A stretch of 35,707 nt of DNA from Thermoflexaceae bacterium (GTDB lineage Bacteria; Bacillota; Clostridia; Lachnospirales; Lachnospiraceae): NCBI GenBank assembly GCA_029226085.1, contig JAQXXN010000057.1, forward strand, positions 1 to 35,707. The letters run 5' to 3'. Within the stretch, counting starts at the first letter, position 1; the number at the start of each line of letters is the position of its first letter. Below the pieces are notes generated by a model. That model was not told the origin of the DNA and searched no databases. It saw only the letters and a program-made list of their open reading frames with translations. The position numbers and the translations under genes are program-made. Shown here piece after piece: positions 18,592 to 27,471 of the stretch.

Positions 18592-19116
18592 TTATTTTCC
18601 TTCATAGATGATAACCGATTCCACATCATAACCGGAGAGTTTTTCACGTCCGTTAAGCCCTGCAAGCTCCATGAGGAAGATTACCTTAACCACCTTACCG
18701 CCAAGCTGCTCCACAAGCTTAATACTTGCTTCCACTGTTCCACCGGTTGCAATCAGGTCATCCACAATGACTACCTTATCCCCCGGCTTAATGGCATCCT
18801 TATGCATTTCAATCGTTGCACTGCCATATTCCAGATCATAGGAAACCTCCACGGTCTCACAAGGAAGCTTTCCTTTCTTTCTTACCGGAATAAACGGCTT
18901 ATGAAGATTATATGCGATTGGCATTCCAAATATAAATCCCCTGGACTCCAGACCTACAACGGCATCAAAATCCACATCCTTTAAAAACTCCTGCATCTTG
19001 TCCACAGCCATGTGCAGTCCGTCTGCATCCTGCAAAACACTGGTCACATCACGGAAAATAATTCCTTCTTCCGGAAAATCCGGTATGCTTCTTACATAAT
19101 CTTCCATCTTCTTCAT
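18592..19116 (-). CDS. apt: Adenine phosphoribosyltransferase
   Basis: A 174-residue purine salvage enzyme that converts adenine and PRPP to AMP and pyrophosphate. The PRPP-binding motif VVIVDDLIATGGT lies at about 115-127, and the N-terminal RSIPDFPEEGIIFRD block is typical of Apt. The length is normal. ATG 19116 has GAGGA seven bases upstream. It is followed with no gap by the ABC exporter pair. In many Bacillota apt lies between recJ and relA; here it is in the same broad neighbourhood but separated from both by other genes. Confidence 0.96.
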   Translation of the reverse strand: MKKMEDYVRSIPDFPEEGIIFRDVTSVLQDADGLHMAVDKMQEFLKDVDFDAVVGLESRGFIFGMPIAYNLHKPFIPVRKKGKLPCETVEVSYDLEYGSATIEMHKDAIKPGDKVVIVDDLIATGGTVEASIKLVEQLGGKVVKVIFLMELAGLNGREKLSGYDVESVIIYEGK

Positions 19117-19192
19117 GGTAAAATCCTCTTTTCATTCAGTTTCTTGATAATATATTAATTGTTAAAACAATCCCTATTATAATCCGGCTGTT

Positions 19193-20029
19193 TTATGACC
19201 TTGCATACAATTCTTCCATAAAATCACGGGTTGCAATGGCATTTTCCGGCTTGGTATTCTCAAGGGAAATGTGCACAAACGGCTTTCTTTCCTTGATGTA
19301 CTTCATAAGAAGCGGGTAATTAAAGCTTCCCTGCCCTGCAGGAATGGAAATGAGTTCATCACCCTCCACCTTATAATCCTTACAATGAATGACCGCAATG
19401 TCATCCCCCAGAATGTCAAAGGCATCCTTAATAATCTGATCCTGCTCATGGATATTTCCCACATGAAGCACGTTTACCGGGTCAAAAATAATCTGAAGAT
19501 TCGGAGAGTTAATGGCGTCCAGTACCTTCCTTGCCCGTTCAATATTGTATACAATATGCTTGTACACCGGTTCAATGGCAAAAATAACACCCATTTTCTC
19601 ACAGTATTCCACAATCGGTCTTAAATTTTCAATAAAAAGCTCCAGTGCCTCTTCGGAATGATTTGCCGGCTCATACTTGTATTCTGTATTCACCGCACCA
19701 GTCTCCGTACCTACAACCGCACAGCCCAGTACACTTGCAAAACGGATATGTGCCTTATATTTTTCCACAATCTCTGCATGCTTTACCGGGTCCGGATTAC
19801 ACAGATTCAGATAACAGCCAAGAACACAGATATCCACCTTGTACTCCGTACATAATTCCTTAATGTACATGGCAAAGCCCGGCGTCATCATGCCGATATC
19901 TACCTTATAGTCATACACCGCCTTGGAAAGAGCCAGCTGTGTACAGTGAAACCCCTTATCGTGGATGTTTTTAATCAGCTCGTCTAACGGAGCCTTCTCC
20001 ATGTCGTGTGCACGAATTCCTAATCTCAT
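19193..20029 (-). CDS. Sugar phosphate isomerase/epimerase-like TIM barrel
   Basis: A 278-residue protein of the xylose isomerase-like TIM barrel family (AP endonuclease 2 fold). Candidate metal ligands appear in family order: Glu in FAIEPVY, Asp and His in IFDPVNVLH, His in VIHCKDYK and Glu in HISLEN. The true substrate is unknown; relatives act on sugars, inositols or hydroxypyruvate. I use ATG 20029, starting MRLGIRAHD, with AAAGGA about ten bases upstream. In-frame starts at 20074 and GTG 20095 lack a Shine-Dalgarno site and lie almost at the predicted transcription start. It is monocistronic or weakly linked to apt, 76 bases downstream. Confidence 0.85.
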   Translation of the reverse strand: MRLGIRAHDMEKAPLDELIKNIHDKGFHCTQLALSKAVYDYKVDIGMMTPGFAMYIKELCTEYKVDICVLGCYLNLCNPDPVKHAEIVEKYKAHIRFASVLGCAVVGTETGAVNTEYKYEPANHSEEALELFIENLRPIVEYCEKMGVIFAIEPVYKHIVYNIERARKVLDAINSPNLQIIFDPVNVLHVGNIHEQDQIIKDAFDILGDDIAVIHCKDYKVEGDELISIPAGQGSFNYPLLMKYIKERKPFVHISLENTKPENAIATRDFMEELYARS

Positions 20030-20102
20030 ATGCGTACCATCCTTTAAATTTAATCCATTACCAAAATTTTGCATATCGTTTCTGCGCAAAATCACTATTA
20101 AA

Positions 20103-20131
20103 ATAATACTATTTTTTTCTTACTTTGTCCA
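20103..20131 (-). promoter_or_regulatory. Promoter of the TIM-barrel isomerase gene
   Basis: TGGACA (20126-20131), a 17-bp spacer and TATTAT (20103-20108); each hexamer has one mismatch to consensus. Predicted transcription start is near 20096. Confidence 0.65.
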
Positions 20132-20134
20132 TAA

Positions 20135-20686
20135 TTATCCGATAGCATTTTCCTTCCTCTTTACATACTCCAGAAATTCCGGCGTCTTCAACCAGTATTT
20201 CACACCCCAGTTTTCAAAATTCCACTCTTCCATGTAATCATTACATTCATAATCCACATAGTAAATTTCACTATCTCTTACCACAAAATTCGTCGGAAAA
20301 TAATCGATATTGGTATAAGCATCATAAAGCATCATGCACATTTCCCTGATCTGTTGAAAGTACGTTTCCTGCATCCTGTCATTTAAAACCAAATCAAAAA
20401 TAGTATCACCCTCTATGTATTCCTTTAAAATCCGTTCTTTTTCAATATCTACGTCAAGCATTTCGGGCATCCGGATACCGATTTCCTTCAATCTTTTATA
20501 ATCATTGATTTCGGCCTCAATTTTATTGCCAAACTGGTAATAATCGCAGGGCTCGTGATGGATTTGTTTTAAGACATACTGCTTTTCTTTATCCGTTACA
20601 AGATAAGAATAACCGCCCTTTCCCTTGCCGAGAAGTTTTATGATGGAGAAAGACTGGTGATTGACCGATATGATTTCTGTTTGCAT
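20135..20686 (-). CDS. Small protein kinase-like protein
   Basis: A 183-residue compact kinase-fold protein. It has a Gly-rich loop (GKGKGGYSYLV, 20-30), a Lys in VLKQIH (K40), a D-x4-N catalytic loop (NIDYFPTNFVV, D128 and N133) and a metal-binding Asp in YYVDYEC (D145). It is shorter than Hanks kinases, closer in size to RIO/Bud32-like or aminoglycoside phosphotransferase-like proteins. There is no membrane or sensor domain. Start ATG 20686 has GGAGG eight bases upstream; the longer frame to 20716 starts before this site and is rejected. It is divergent from dinB across 113 bp. The substrate is unknown. Confidence 0.75.
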   Translation of the reverse strand: MQTEIISVNHQSFSIIKLLGKGKGGYSYLVTDKEKQYVLKQIHHEPCDYYQFGNKIEAEINDYKRLKEIGIRMPEMLDVDIEKERILKEYIEGDTIFDLVLNDRMQETYFQQIREMCMMLYDAYTNIDYFPTNFVVRDSEIYYVDYECNDYMEEWNFENWGVKYWLKTPEFLEYVKRKENAIG

Positions 20687-20743
20687 TATAAAGACCTCCT
20701 TTTTTCGCCGTATCAATCAGGCATTCTATTACATGATTTCCGG

Positions 20744-20772
20744 TTTACACCAAACTAACGTTCTGCTATAAT
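20744..20772 (+). promoter_or_regulatory. Promoter of dinB
   Basis: TTTACA (20744-20749), a 17-bp spacer and consensus TATAAT (20767-20772), 27 bases before the start codon. Confidence 0.85.
20751..20764. promoter_or_regulatory. Candidate LexA (DinR) box in the dinB promoter spacer
   Basis: CAAACTAACGTTCT matches the Bacillus-type consensus CGAACRNRYGTTYC at 11 of 14 positions. One half-site (GTTC) is perfect and the other is AAAC instead of GAAC. It lies between the -35 and -10 hexamers, where LexA binding would block initiation. Confidence 0.45.
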
Positions 20773-20799
20773 CATATTATCTTGAAAAGGAGGTGTCCC

Positions 20800-22038
20800 A
20801 TGCCAAAGCCAGTGATTTTCCACATTGATGTGAATTCTGCATTTCTCTCCTGGGAGTCCGTGCGCCGTCTCTCACAGGGTGAGACCACGGATTTGCGTGA
20901 AATTGCCTCCGTCATTGGTGGAAGTGAAGAAAACCGTCACGGCATCGTACTTGCAAAGTCGCCTCTTGCCAAAAGCTACGGTATCGTAACCGGTGAACCC
21001 CTCATGCGTGCACGCCAAAAATGCCCGAATCTGGTGGTCGCCTCCCCGGATTATAATTTCTTCGTGAAGTGTTCCCGTGATTTCATGGAGCTTTTAAGAA
21101 AATATGCTCCCGTGGTGGAACAGTACAGTATTGATGAGGCCTTCTGCGACATGACCGGAACCGAGCACCTCTACGGTTCCCTACCGGATTTTGCCATAAA
21201 GATTAAGGATGAAATCTGCGCCAGCCTTGGTTTTACCGTAAATATCGGTGTTTCTTCCAACAGACTTCTTGCCAAGATGGCATCGGATTTTAAAAAACCA
21301 AACCTTGTGCATACCCTGTTTCCGGAAGAAGTCCCGGAAAAACTCTGGCCTCTTCCGGTAGATGACTTATTTTTCGTGGGACGTTCCACGGCAGCAAAGC
21401 TTCACGGTTTTGGTATTCATACCATAGGCGACCTTGCCCATACGGATGTGGAGATTTTGAAATATCATTTTAAAAAGCACGGTGAGGTCATTCACGATTA
21501 CGCCAACGGACGGGACGTGAATATGACCTTAGACCACTCCGTTGATAACAAAAGCTATGGTAACTCCATTACCTTAAAAGCCGATGTAACGGACACGGAA
21601 ACTGTCAACCGGATTCTTTTATCCCTGTGCGAAACTGTCGGTGCAAGAATCCGCGCAGATAAAGCATACATCAGTGTTGTCAGTGTAAACATCACGGACT
21701 GCGAATTTAACCACTATTCCAGACAGACAACTCTTTCTTGTGCAACCAATGTAACAGAAACCATTTACGATACTGCAAAAATACTTTTTAAGGAATGCTT
21801 TTCCGGTACGCCAATCCGCCTTCTCGGGGTCAGTACCGGAAAAGCAACCAATGAATTTTTTGAACAGTATGATTTATTCGACCAGCAAAAAAATGAACGT
21901 CTTTCCAAATTAAATTCCGCCATTGACCAGATTCGCAGCCGCTACGGAGAAGATTCCGTAAAACGTGCGTGCTTTGTGGATTCTGAGGAAGAACACATGA
22001 CAGGTGGCATGAATAAGGCGAAACGAAAAAAAGAATAA
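20800..22038 (+). CDS. dinB: Y-family DNA polymerase IV
   Basis: A 412-residue translesion polymerase. The catalytic carboxylates are visible: D10 in FHIDVNSAF and D112-E113 in YSIDEAFCDMT. The little-finger domain follows (about 240-350). A QYDLF pentapeptide near 370 matches the sliding-clamp binding consensus. It copies damaged DNA with low fidelity. Start ATG 20800 has a perfect AAGGAGGT just upstream; an in-frame ATG at 20782 would precede it and is rejected. Probably SOS-regulated. It converges on recJ with only 7 bp between the stop codons and no obvious terminator, so the transcripts should overlap. Confidence 0.95.
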   Translation: MPKPVIFHIDVNSAFLSWESVRRLSQGETTDLREIASVIGGSEENRHGIVLAKSPLAKSYGIVTGEPLMRARQKCPNLVVASPDYNFFVKCSRDFMELLRKYAPVVEQYSIDEAFCDMTGTEHLYGSLPDFAIKIKDEICASLGFTVNIGVSSNRLLAKMASDFKKPNLVHTLFPEEVPEKLWPLPVDDLFFVGRSTAAKLHGFGIHTIGDLAHTDVEILKYHFKKHGEVIHDYANGRDVNMTLDHSVDNKSYGNSITLKADVTDTETVNRILLSLCETVGARIRADKAYISVVSVNITDCEFNHYSRQTTLSCATNVTETIYDTAKILFKECFSGTPIRLLGVSTGKATNEFFEQYDLFDQQKNERLSKLNSAIDQIRSRYGEDSVKRACFVDSEEEHMTGGMNKAKRKKE

Positions 22039-22045
22039 TAAGCAG

Positions 22046-23773
22046 TTACTTTTGCACCCTCATCTCATGAATCACAATCTGCAGGGTCTTTTTCCCGTTA
22101 AATTCATTCACCGAAGGATAATAAATCACCGACAGCAAATCTCCTGTCTTCACCTCTCTTAGCATATTCTCATCTGCATTAAATTTTAATGCCTCGATGG
22201 TATTGCCTCTCTCATTGGTAAGCTGTAACTTAAGCACATTACGGTTCTTTCCAATGATATTAACTCTGGAAACCATCAGATTCCTGTCAGCAAAGGAAGG
22301 TTTTTCATTTCCTTTTCCAAAGGGTTCCAGGATATTTAACTGACCGATTAATTCTTCTGTTATGTAATCCACCGGCATTGCCACATCAATCCACTCTACC
22401 GGAGTCAGTTCCTTTTCCGTAAGATTCGCATCCTCATTCAGTCTTCTTCGGAATTCCTCCAGATTTTCCTTAGGAAGCGATACTCCTGCTGCCATGGGAT
22501 GACCACCAAACTTGGTCATTAAGTCACTTACCATAAGCAGCTTTTCAAACATATGATAACCTTCAATGGAACGACCTGAGCCTTTCAGTCCTTCCTCGCT
22601 GTCGGTAATTACAAACACCGGCTTATAATACCGCTCCCGAAGCCTCCCTGCAATAATTCCCGCAATGCTTTCGTGACAGTCCGGAAGATATACCACCAAT
22701 ACGTTATCTTTTGAAAGCTTGGTAGTTTCCACCATTTCTGATGCAATTTCCGTCTGCTCCAGGGTAAGATTCTTCCGTTCCTCATTAAATGCCTTCAAAT
22801 CTCCCGCCAGCCGGTCTGCATCTGCCTTATTATCCGCCATCAAAAGCTCCAAGGAGCGTCTTGCCGTATCCAGTCTTCCGCTGGCATTAAGACACGGTCC
22901 GATAATAAATCCAATATGATAGGCACTTAAGTTTCCCGGACTGATTCCATTTAACTCCATAAGAGAACGAAGTCCCAGATTCTTTGTATGATTTAAAAGC
23001 TTCAGTCCTTCCTTTACAATAATCCGGTTTTCTCCCTGCAAATCCATGACATCACCTACGGTTGCTACCGCCGCCATTTCAAGAAGGCTGTCCATGAACT
23101 CCCTGTCATTTTCCTGCATGTCCCGGCACAGGCACTCAATAAACTTATAAGCCACCGCTGCCCCACAAAGTTCCTTAAAAGGATATCCGCAGTCTTTTTG
23201 TTTTGGATTAATGACAGCATCCGCCTGTGGAATAATATACTGCTTTTCTCCGTCTGTTTCCTTAAATCGGATGTCATGATGGTCCGTTATCACCACGGTC
23301 ATGTTAAGCGATTTTGCAAATGCAATCTGCTCTATTGCCGCAATGCCATTGTCACAGGTGATAATCGTATCCACGCCGGAATCTGCAGCATCCTGTATCA
23401 GCTTTTCATTAATTCCATAACCATCCATAATACGATGAGGAATCACGTAATCCACATCGGCATTAAGCCTCTTTAATCCTTTTAGCAGAATAAAAATCGA
23501 AGACACTCCATCCACGTCATAATCACCGATAATCCGAATTTTAGTCTTTCTTCGTATTTTACCGGCAATGATTTTTACACCTTTTTCCATGTCCTTCATG
23601 AGAAAACCGTCATATAAATCCTTCCTGCTTCCGTTAATGTAACGCTCCAGATTCTCCCATCCTTCCACGTCGCGGTTTCGTATAATTCTTGCAATTACCG
23701 GGTCGATTCCGTATTTTTTTCCGATTTCATTAAAATCTGCCTTCTTGGCATATACTTTCCAGACTGAATTCAT
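22046..23773 (-). CDS. recJ: Single-strand DNA exonuclease RecJ
   Basis: A 575-residue DHH-family 5'-3' exonuclease acting in recombination and mismatch repair. The DHH motifs are present: IIGDYDVDG near 80-88, a CDN segment (TIITCDNG) and VITDHHD. A DHHA1 region with GGHPMAAG and a C-terminal OB-fold follow. The size is typical of clostridial RecJ. ATG 23773 has only a weak Shine-Dalgarno (AAGAGA at 9-10 bases, or AAGGG touching the start), so translation may be modest. It converges on dinB, another repair gene. Confidence 0.94.
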   Translation of the reverse strand: MNSVWKVYAKKADFNEIGKKYGIDPVIARIIRNRDVEGWENLERYINGSRKDLYDGFLMKDMEKGVKIIAGKIRRKTKIRIIGDYDVDGVSSIFILLKGLKRLNADVDYVIPHRIMDGYGINEKLIQDAADSGVDTIITCDNGIAAIEQIAFAKSLNMTVVITDHHDIRFKETDGEKQYIIPQADAVINPKQKDCGYPFKELCGAAVAYKFIECLCRDMQENDREFMDSLLEMAAVATVGDVMDLQGENRIIVKEGLKLLNHTKNLGLRSLMELNGISPGNLSAYHIGFIIGPCLNASGRLDTARRSLELLMADNKADADRLAGDLKAFNEERKNLTLEQTEIASEMVETTKLSKDNVLVVYLPDCHESIAGIIAGRLRERYYKPVFVITDSEEGLKGSGRSIEGYHMFEKLLMVSDLMTKFGGHPMAAGVSLPKENLEEFRRRLNEDANLTEKELTPVEWIDVAMPVDYITEELIGQLNILEPFGKGNEKPSFADRNLMVSRVNIIGKNRNVLKLQLTNERGNTIEALKFNADENMLREVKTGDLLSVIYYPSVNEFNGKKTLQIVIHEMRVQK

Positions 23774-23868
23774 CCCTTAAAATCTCTTTTCTGCTTATAA
23801 TTTTCTACTTTTCTATGTAAGTATATCATAACAAATCCTATCTTACTACATGAATTCTCTATATAAAA

Positions 23869-23899
23869 AATAGCGTCATGCTCTAAACATAACGCTATT
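23869..23899 (-). terminator. Intrinsic terminator of the tetR-chemoreceptor operon
   Basis: AATAGCGT-ATG/CAT-ACGCTATT forms an interrupted 11-bp stem, followed on the minus strand by a T-run, 45 bases past the chemoreceptor stop. Confidence 0.8.
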
Positions 23900-23943
23900 C
23901 CATGATGATTCTGTCAATTTGGTGCAAATACCATCTCTTTGTT

Positions 23944-25977
23944 TTACGAAAAACGTTCTACAATTCCGCTAATTGCATTTGCATTTTCCTTATTCTTGCT
24001 GATGATAACAGTCATAGCTTGTGCTGTTTCTTCCGTTTGTCTGGCTTTTTCAAAAATATCCTGACTTCTGATACTCTGATCATCCGGAACACCGGATACC
24101 TCCCGAATCTGCTTCTGAATATTTTGTACGGTTCCTGCAAATACTTCCGAAGCCTCTGCGATATCCGATATAATCATCTGCATTTCCTTAATTGAATCGT
24201 AATAATCCTTTGTTGCCTTTGCAAATCCTGTAAACTGATTCTGTACATCCCTTTGCAGAAATAAAATAATCTGATCAAAGCATGCCTGAACGTTTGAAAT
24301 ATTATTCTTCGTTTCATTACAAATTCCTTGTATCTGTGTCGCTGTTTCTGATGAACTTGTTGCTAAGTTACCAATTTCTCCCGCAACAACCGCAAAACCT
24401 TTTCCTGCCTCTCCTGCTCTGGCAGCTTCGATTGATGCATTTAATGATAATAAATTGGTCTGGCTGGTAATGTCTAAAATTTGTGATGCCATCTCATCAA
24501 TCCGCATTAATGACTGCAATTCTCCAATTGCCTCTTCAATTGCCTTTTGATTTTCCGTAATCTGTCTATTCGTATTCTCAAGTGTATCATTTGCCAGTTT
24601 CTGCATCTGTTCTACTTTATCCAGCAAATAGCTGCTATGTAAATTACCCTGCTTAATTCTTTCTTCTACATCAGAAACCACATTGCCAATCTCAACAATT
24701 TCCTGTTCAACTTTTCCGACTGTACTATCAATCTGCTCTGCACGCTCTGCAAAAGTAGTTGTTGCCTTGGAATTATCAGAAATACAGGAAATCAATACAT
24801 CGGAAGAATCCTGCATTGCCGTTGCCGTATCATTTAACGAATATGAACACGCTGACAATGTTTTTACAATATCTCCCATGGTTCCATATAAAGAATCCAT
24901 GGCTGTCGCAATCTTGCCAACTTCACTTTTCGTTCCAATCCACGGAGTCAGTTTTTCATTTCTTTGTAACTTCAGATTACTAAGCTCCATGATTGCTTCT
25001 TCAATGTAATGTAAAGGTCTCATGCTGATAAAAATCATAACAAAAGCCAATATACTGATTACCAGTACAAAAACGATACAGATTCTTCCCAAAACAAACA
25101 TATTTCTATTCGCATTTTCATAAATATTCCTTTCACTGTCAAATGAAACAACTGCCCATCCATGTTTATCAATATATTGAAAACTTGCGATCTGATTGCC
25201 TTGTTCTCCTTTGTATCTTACTTCTCCGCTATTATTTCCATTTTTTATCTGTTCAATAATATTCAGTAACATTTCATCCTGAATTTCCGTTGCAATAAGT
25301 GCCTCGTCATCCGCAAAAATGTACTTTCCTGTTTGTACATTTATCATGTAATAGCCCGCAGTATCCTCTTCATTTCTCAGTTTATACAGAATTTCTTTCA
25401 GGCTCTCCACATTCGGACCGCCCCCAACGTACCCTACAATGGTTGTCCCATTGGTATCAAACACCGGACAATACATGGACAAAATAAGCTTTCCAGATGC
25501 CGGTGATACGATAATTCCTGCATCATATAATCCATTTCTGGATGTCATGGCATCCTGTAAATCTTTGAGTGATGCACCTTCTCTCAATGTAATTCCAACC
25601 ACACCCGGATTTGAGTGTGCAATAACATGGGTATTCCATTCCCCGATATAAAGACCTTCCCAATTATCTAATCCGGCATAATAATACTCGGTATATGACT
25701 GTGCATTCTTTTTCTTTTCTTCATTATTAACATCTTTCAAAAATTCCCTGACTGCAGGAGTTTTGCTATATGCAATCAATAATTCTTCCTGTCGCATTAT
25801 AAATTCTTCAATCAAACTGATCTGTGCATCCAGAACACTCTCCATATGGCTTTTTTCTGATTTCTGAATCATTCCCTTGAGAGTCTTATTTGCCGTCACA
25901 TACAACAGACTCATGCATATGATAACAATAAGTGTGATTCCAAGTGTTAATTTCCTGCTTAATTTCCAATTCTTCAT
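23944..25977 (-). CDS. Methyl-accepting chemotaxis protein, Cache sensor
   Basis: A 677-residue chemoreceptor: TM1 (about 9-28), an extracellular double-Cache-like region (about 35-290, with [20 protein letters not shown] and GWAVVSFD), TM2 (about 294-318), HAMP and a cytoplasmic coiled coil. The hairpin tip ([20 protein letters not shown], near 510-530) is conserved. The extracellular ligand is unknown. Start ATG 25977 has AAGGAG six bases upstream and comes 16 bases after the tetR stop, so the receptor is co-transcribed with its probable regulator. Unlike the other receptor here, it has a normal short N-terminus. Confidence 0.94.
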   Translation of the reverse strand: MKNWKLSRKLTLGITLIVIICMSLLYVTANKTLKGMIQKSEKSHMESVLDAQISLIEEFIMRQEELLIAYSKTPAVREFLKDVNNEEKKKNAQSYTEYYYAGLDNWEGLYIGEWNTHVIAHSNPGVVGITLREGASLKDLQDAMTSRNGLYDAGIIVSPASGKLILSMYCPVFDTNGTTIVGYVGGGPNVESLKEILYKLRNEEDTAGYYMINVQTGKYIFADDEALIATEIQDEMLLNIIEQIKNGNNSGEVRYKGEQGNQIASFQYIDKHGWAVVSFDSERNIYENANRNMFVLGRICIVFVLVISILAFVMIFISMRPLHYIEEAIMELSNLKLQRNEKLTPWIGTKSEVGKIATAMDSLYGTMGDIVKTLSACSYSLNDTATAMQDSSDVLISCISDNSKATTTFAERAEQIDSTVGKVEQEIVEIGNVVSDVEERIKQGNLHSSYLLDKVEQMQKLANDTLENTNRQITENQKAIEEAIGELQSLMRIDEMASQILDITSQTNLLSLNASIEAARAGEAGKGFAVVAGEIGNLATSSSETATQIQGICNETKNNISNVQACFDQIILFLQRDVQNQFTGFAKATKDYYDSIKEMQMIISDIAEASEVFAGTVQNIQKQIREVSGVPDDQSIRSQDIFEKARQTEETAQAMTVIISKNKENANAISGIVERFS

Positions 25978-25993
25978 TCTTTTCTCCTTCCAG

Positions 25994-26614
25994 TCATCTA
26001 GAGTATATTGTAAAAAAGTGCTTTATGTGTTCTTCTACAATCTTGAGTGCTTCTTTCTTGCAATCCGGTTCCCACTGAATATGATAAAACTGAACATGGA
26101 TTGGGGAAAAAAATTCATATGCCATAATTTCTATGCCCTTATCAATAAAAATTCCTTTTTCCACCAGAAAATGAATCATTTTATTATAATAATTCAACGC
26201 ATCAATATATTCACATTGATTCTGCAACGATGCCAAACTTGGATTACGAAACTGCTCAATCGTCAAAAAATTTCTTACCCTGCTAAAGAAGGGATCCGAA
26301 ATAAGATACTCAAACTGACTTTTTACATACTTAAAAATATATTCTTCATTCCACTTAATGTCTTCTTTGAAATTATCCTCTGTCATTTCAAAATCTTTAA
26401 GCATACGTTCCGAGTATAATTGATATTGCTCCTTTATTTCATCCACCAGCAAGTCCAGTATTTCTTTCTTTGATTTAAAATGGCTGTAAAGAGAATCTTT
26501 TCTAATGCCAACTACATTGGTTATCTGTTCTATGCTGGTTGCTTCATATCCATTGACTGCAAACAACTTAAGTGCCTCATCCAATATTCTGCGTTTTGAT
26601 GATGAAATATCCAT
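25994..26614 (-). CDS. TetR/AcrR family transcriptional regulator
   Basis: A 206-residue repressor-type protein. The N-terminal helix-turn-helix is classical: RRILDEALKLFAVNGYEATSIEQI followed by the YSHFKSKKEIL segment (split here only for description). The C-terminal ligand domain (about 60-206) has no recognisable family. Start ATG 26614 has AGGAG eight bases upstream; the upstream in-frame ATG 26632 precedes that site. Its own promoter carries a clear palindromic operator, so it probably represses itself together with the downstream chemoreceptor. The inducer is unknown; a compound sensed by the receptor is a reasonable guess. Confidence 0.93.
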   Translation of the reverse strand: MDISSSKRRILDEALKLFAVNGYEATSIEQITNVVGIRKDSLYSHFKSKKEILDLLVDEIKEQYQLYSERMLKDFEMTEDNFKEDIKWNEEYIFKYVKSQFEYLISDPFFSRVRNFLTIEQFRNPSLASLQNQCEYIDALNYYNKMIHFLVEKGIFIDKGIEIMAYEFFSPIHVQFYHIQWEPDCKKEALKIVEEHIKHFFTIYSR

Positions 26615-26675
26615 TCCCCCGACTCCTTTCATCCAAATATAGTTCTTCTTATTGAGACCTTAATACCTATTCTTT

Positions 26676-26704
26676 ATTATAACTAACTACCATTTGGTAG
26701 TCAA
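26676..26704 (-). promoter_or_regulatory. Promoter of tetR-chemoreceptor operon
   Basis: TTGACT (26699-26704), a 17-bp spacer and consensus TATAAT (26676-26681). The palindromic operator covers the end of the -35 box and most of the spacer. Confidence 0.88.
26686..26701. promoter_or_regulatory. TetR-type operator
   Basis: ACTACCA-TT-TGGTAGT is a 16-bp palindrome with perfect 7-bp arms, placed across the -35/spacer of the tetR promoter. Size, symmetry and position fit autorepression. Confidence 0.8.
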
Positions 26705-26777
26705 TCTAAAACTCTCTCACCGGATTGATTTCCAATTCAAATACGCCTCGGCGCACTTGTCAGCGAGATAAAACATC

Positions 26778-26806
26778 TTGTCCTATAATAAATTCTGTTA
26801 TATAAT
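26778..26806 (+). promoter_or_regulatory. Promoter of shikimate kinase-like gene
   Basis: TTGTCC (26778-26783), a 17-bp spacer and consensus TATAAT (26801-26806), about 50 bases before the start codon. Confidence 0.7.
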
Positions 26807-26857
26807 TTGTCTGAATTCAAATCCTTGAATCCATATGAAGAAAAGCTTGGAGATTAC

Positions 26858-27364
26858 ATGATGTTAAAGGACAATATTATTTTAATCGGAATGCCTGGTG
26901 CAGGAAAAAGCACCATCGGCGTCATACTTGCCAAAATACTCGGATACACCTTCATTGATTCCGATATTCTCATACAGGAAAAAACGGGTAAATTATTAAA
27001 GGACATCATTTCCGAACAGGGTGATGATGGATTTCTTGAAATTGAAAACCAGGTCAATGCCTCCATTGACGTGCATCGCTGTGTGATTGCCACTGGCGGA
27101 AGCGTCGTCTATGAGAAGGAAGCCATGCAGCATTTAAAAAACATCGGTACGGTAGTTTATCTTTCCGTCCCGTACGAGATTTTAAGCAAACGTCTTTCAA
27201 ATCTTGCAGCACGCGGCGTGGTATTGCGGAAAGATCAGACCCTCTTAGACCTTTATGAAGAACGTTCAGTTCTTTACGAAAAATATGCAGACATTACCAT
27301 TTTAGAACAGGGAATGGATATTGAAGCGACCCTGGAACAGATTCTTTCTACTCTGAAATTTTAA
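26858..27364 (+). CDS. Shikimate kinase-like P-loop kinase
   Basis: A 168-residue P-loop kinase of the shikimate kinase family, with Walker A GMPGAGKST (11-19) and FIDSDILI (D36 equivalent to the substrate-binding Asp). A LID Arg (AARG, R119) and YEERSVLY (R136) are also present. Two canonical shikimate contacts are changed: the FRxxE Arg is Leu (GFLEIE, L60), and the GGG loop is GGS. Substrate is therefore less certain than fold, and no other aromatic-pathway gene is nearby. GGAG at 26849-26852 serves ATG 26858 (five bases) or ATG 26861 (eight bases). Monocistronic, convergent with hflC. Confidence 0.82.
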   Translation: MMLKDNIILIGMPGAGKSTIGVILAKILGYTFIDSDILIQEKTGKLLKDIISEQGDDGFLEIENQVNASIDVHRCVIATGGSVVYEKEAMQHLKNIGTVVYLSVPYEILSKRLSNLAARGVVLRKDQTLLDLYEERSVLYEKYADITILEQGMDIEATLEQILSTLKF

Positions 27365-27377
27365 TACCATGTTTATC

Positions 27378-27440
27378 AAAAAATTCCCGGATAAACCGTC
27401 CTCTCTCATTGGAAAAGAAACGGTTTCCCGGGAATTTTTT
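27378..27440. terminator. Bidirectional terminator between the kinase and hflC
   Basis: A long stem, AAAAAATTCCCGG plus AAACCGT against ACGGTTT plus CCGGGAATTTTTT, with a loop of about 20 nt. A/T runs on both sides suit termination of both converging genes. Confidence 0.88.
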
Positions 27441-27471
27441 ATTTTTTGCGATTACTTAACACATACTCTTT

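Noticed and set aside
20030..20095. Upstream starts (GTG 20095, ATG 20074) for the TIM-barrel isomerase
   Set aside because: They lack a Shine-Dalgarno site and lie at or just after the predicted transcription start near 20096.
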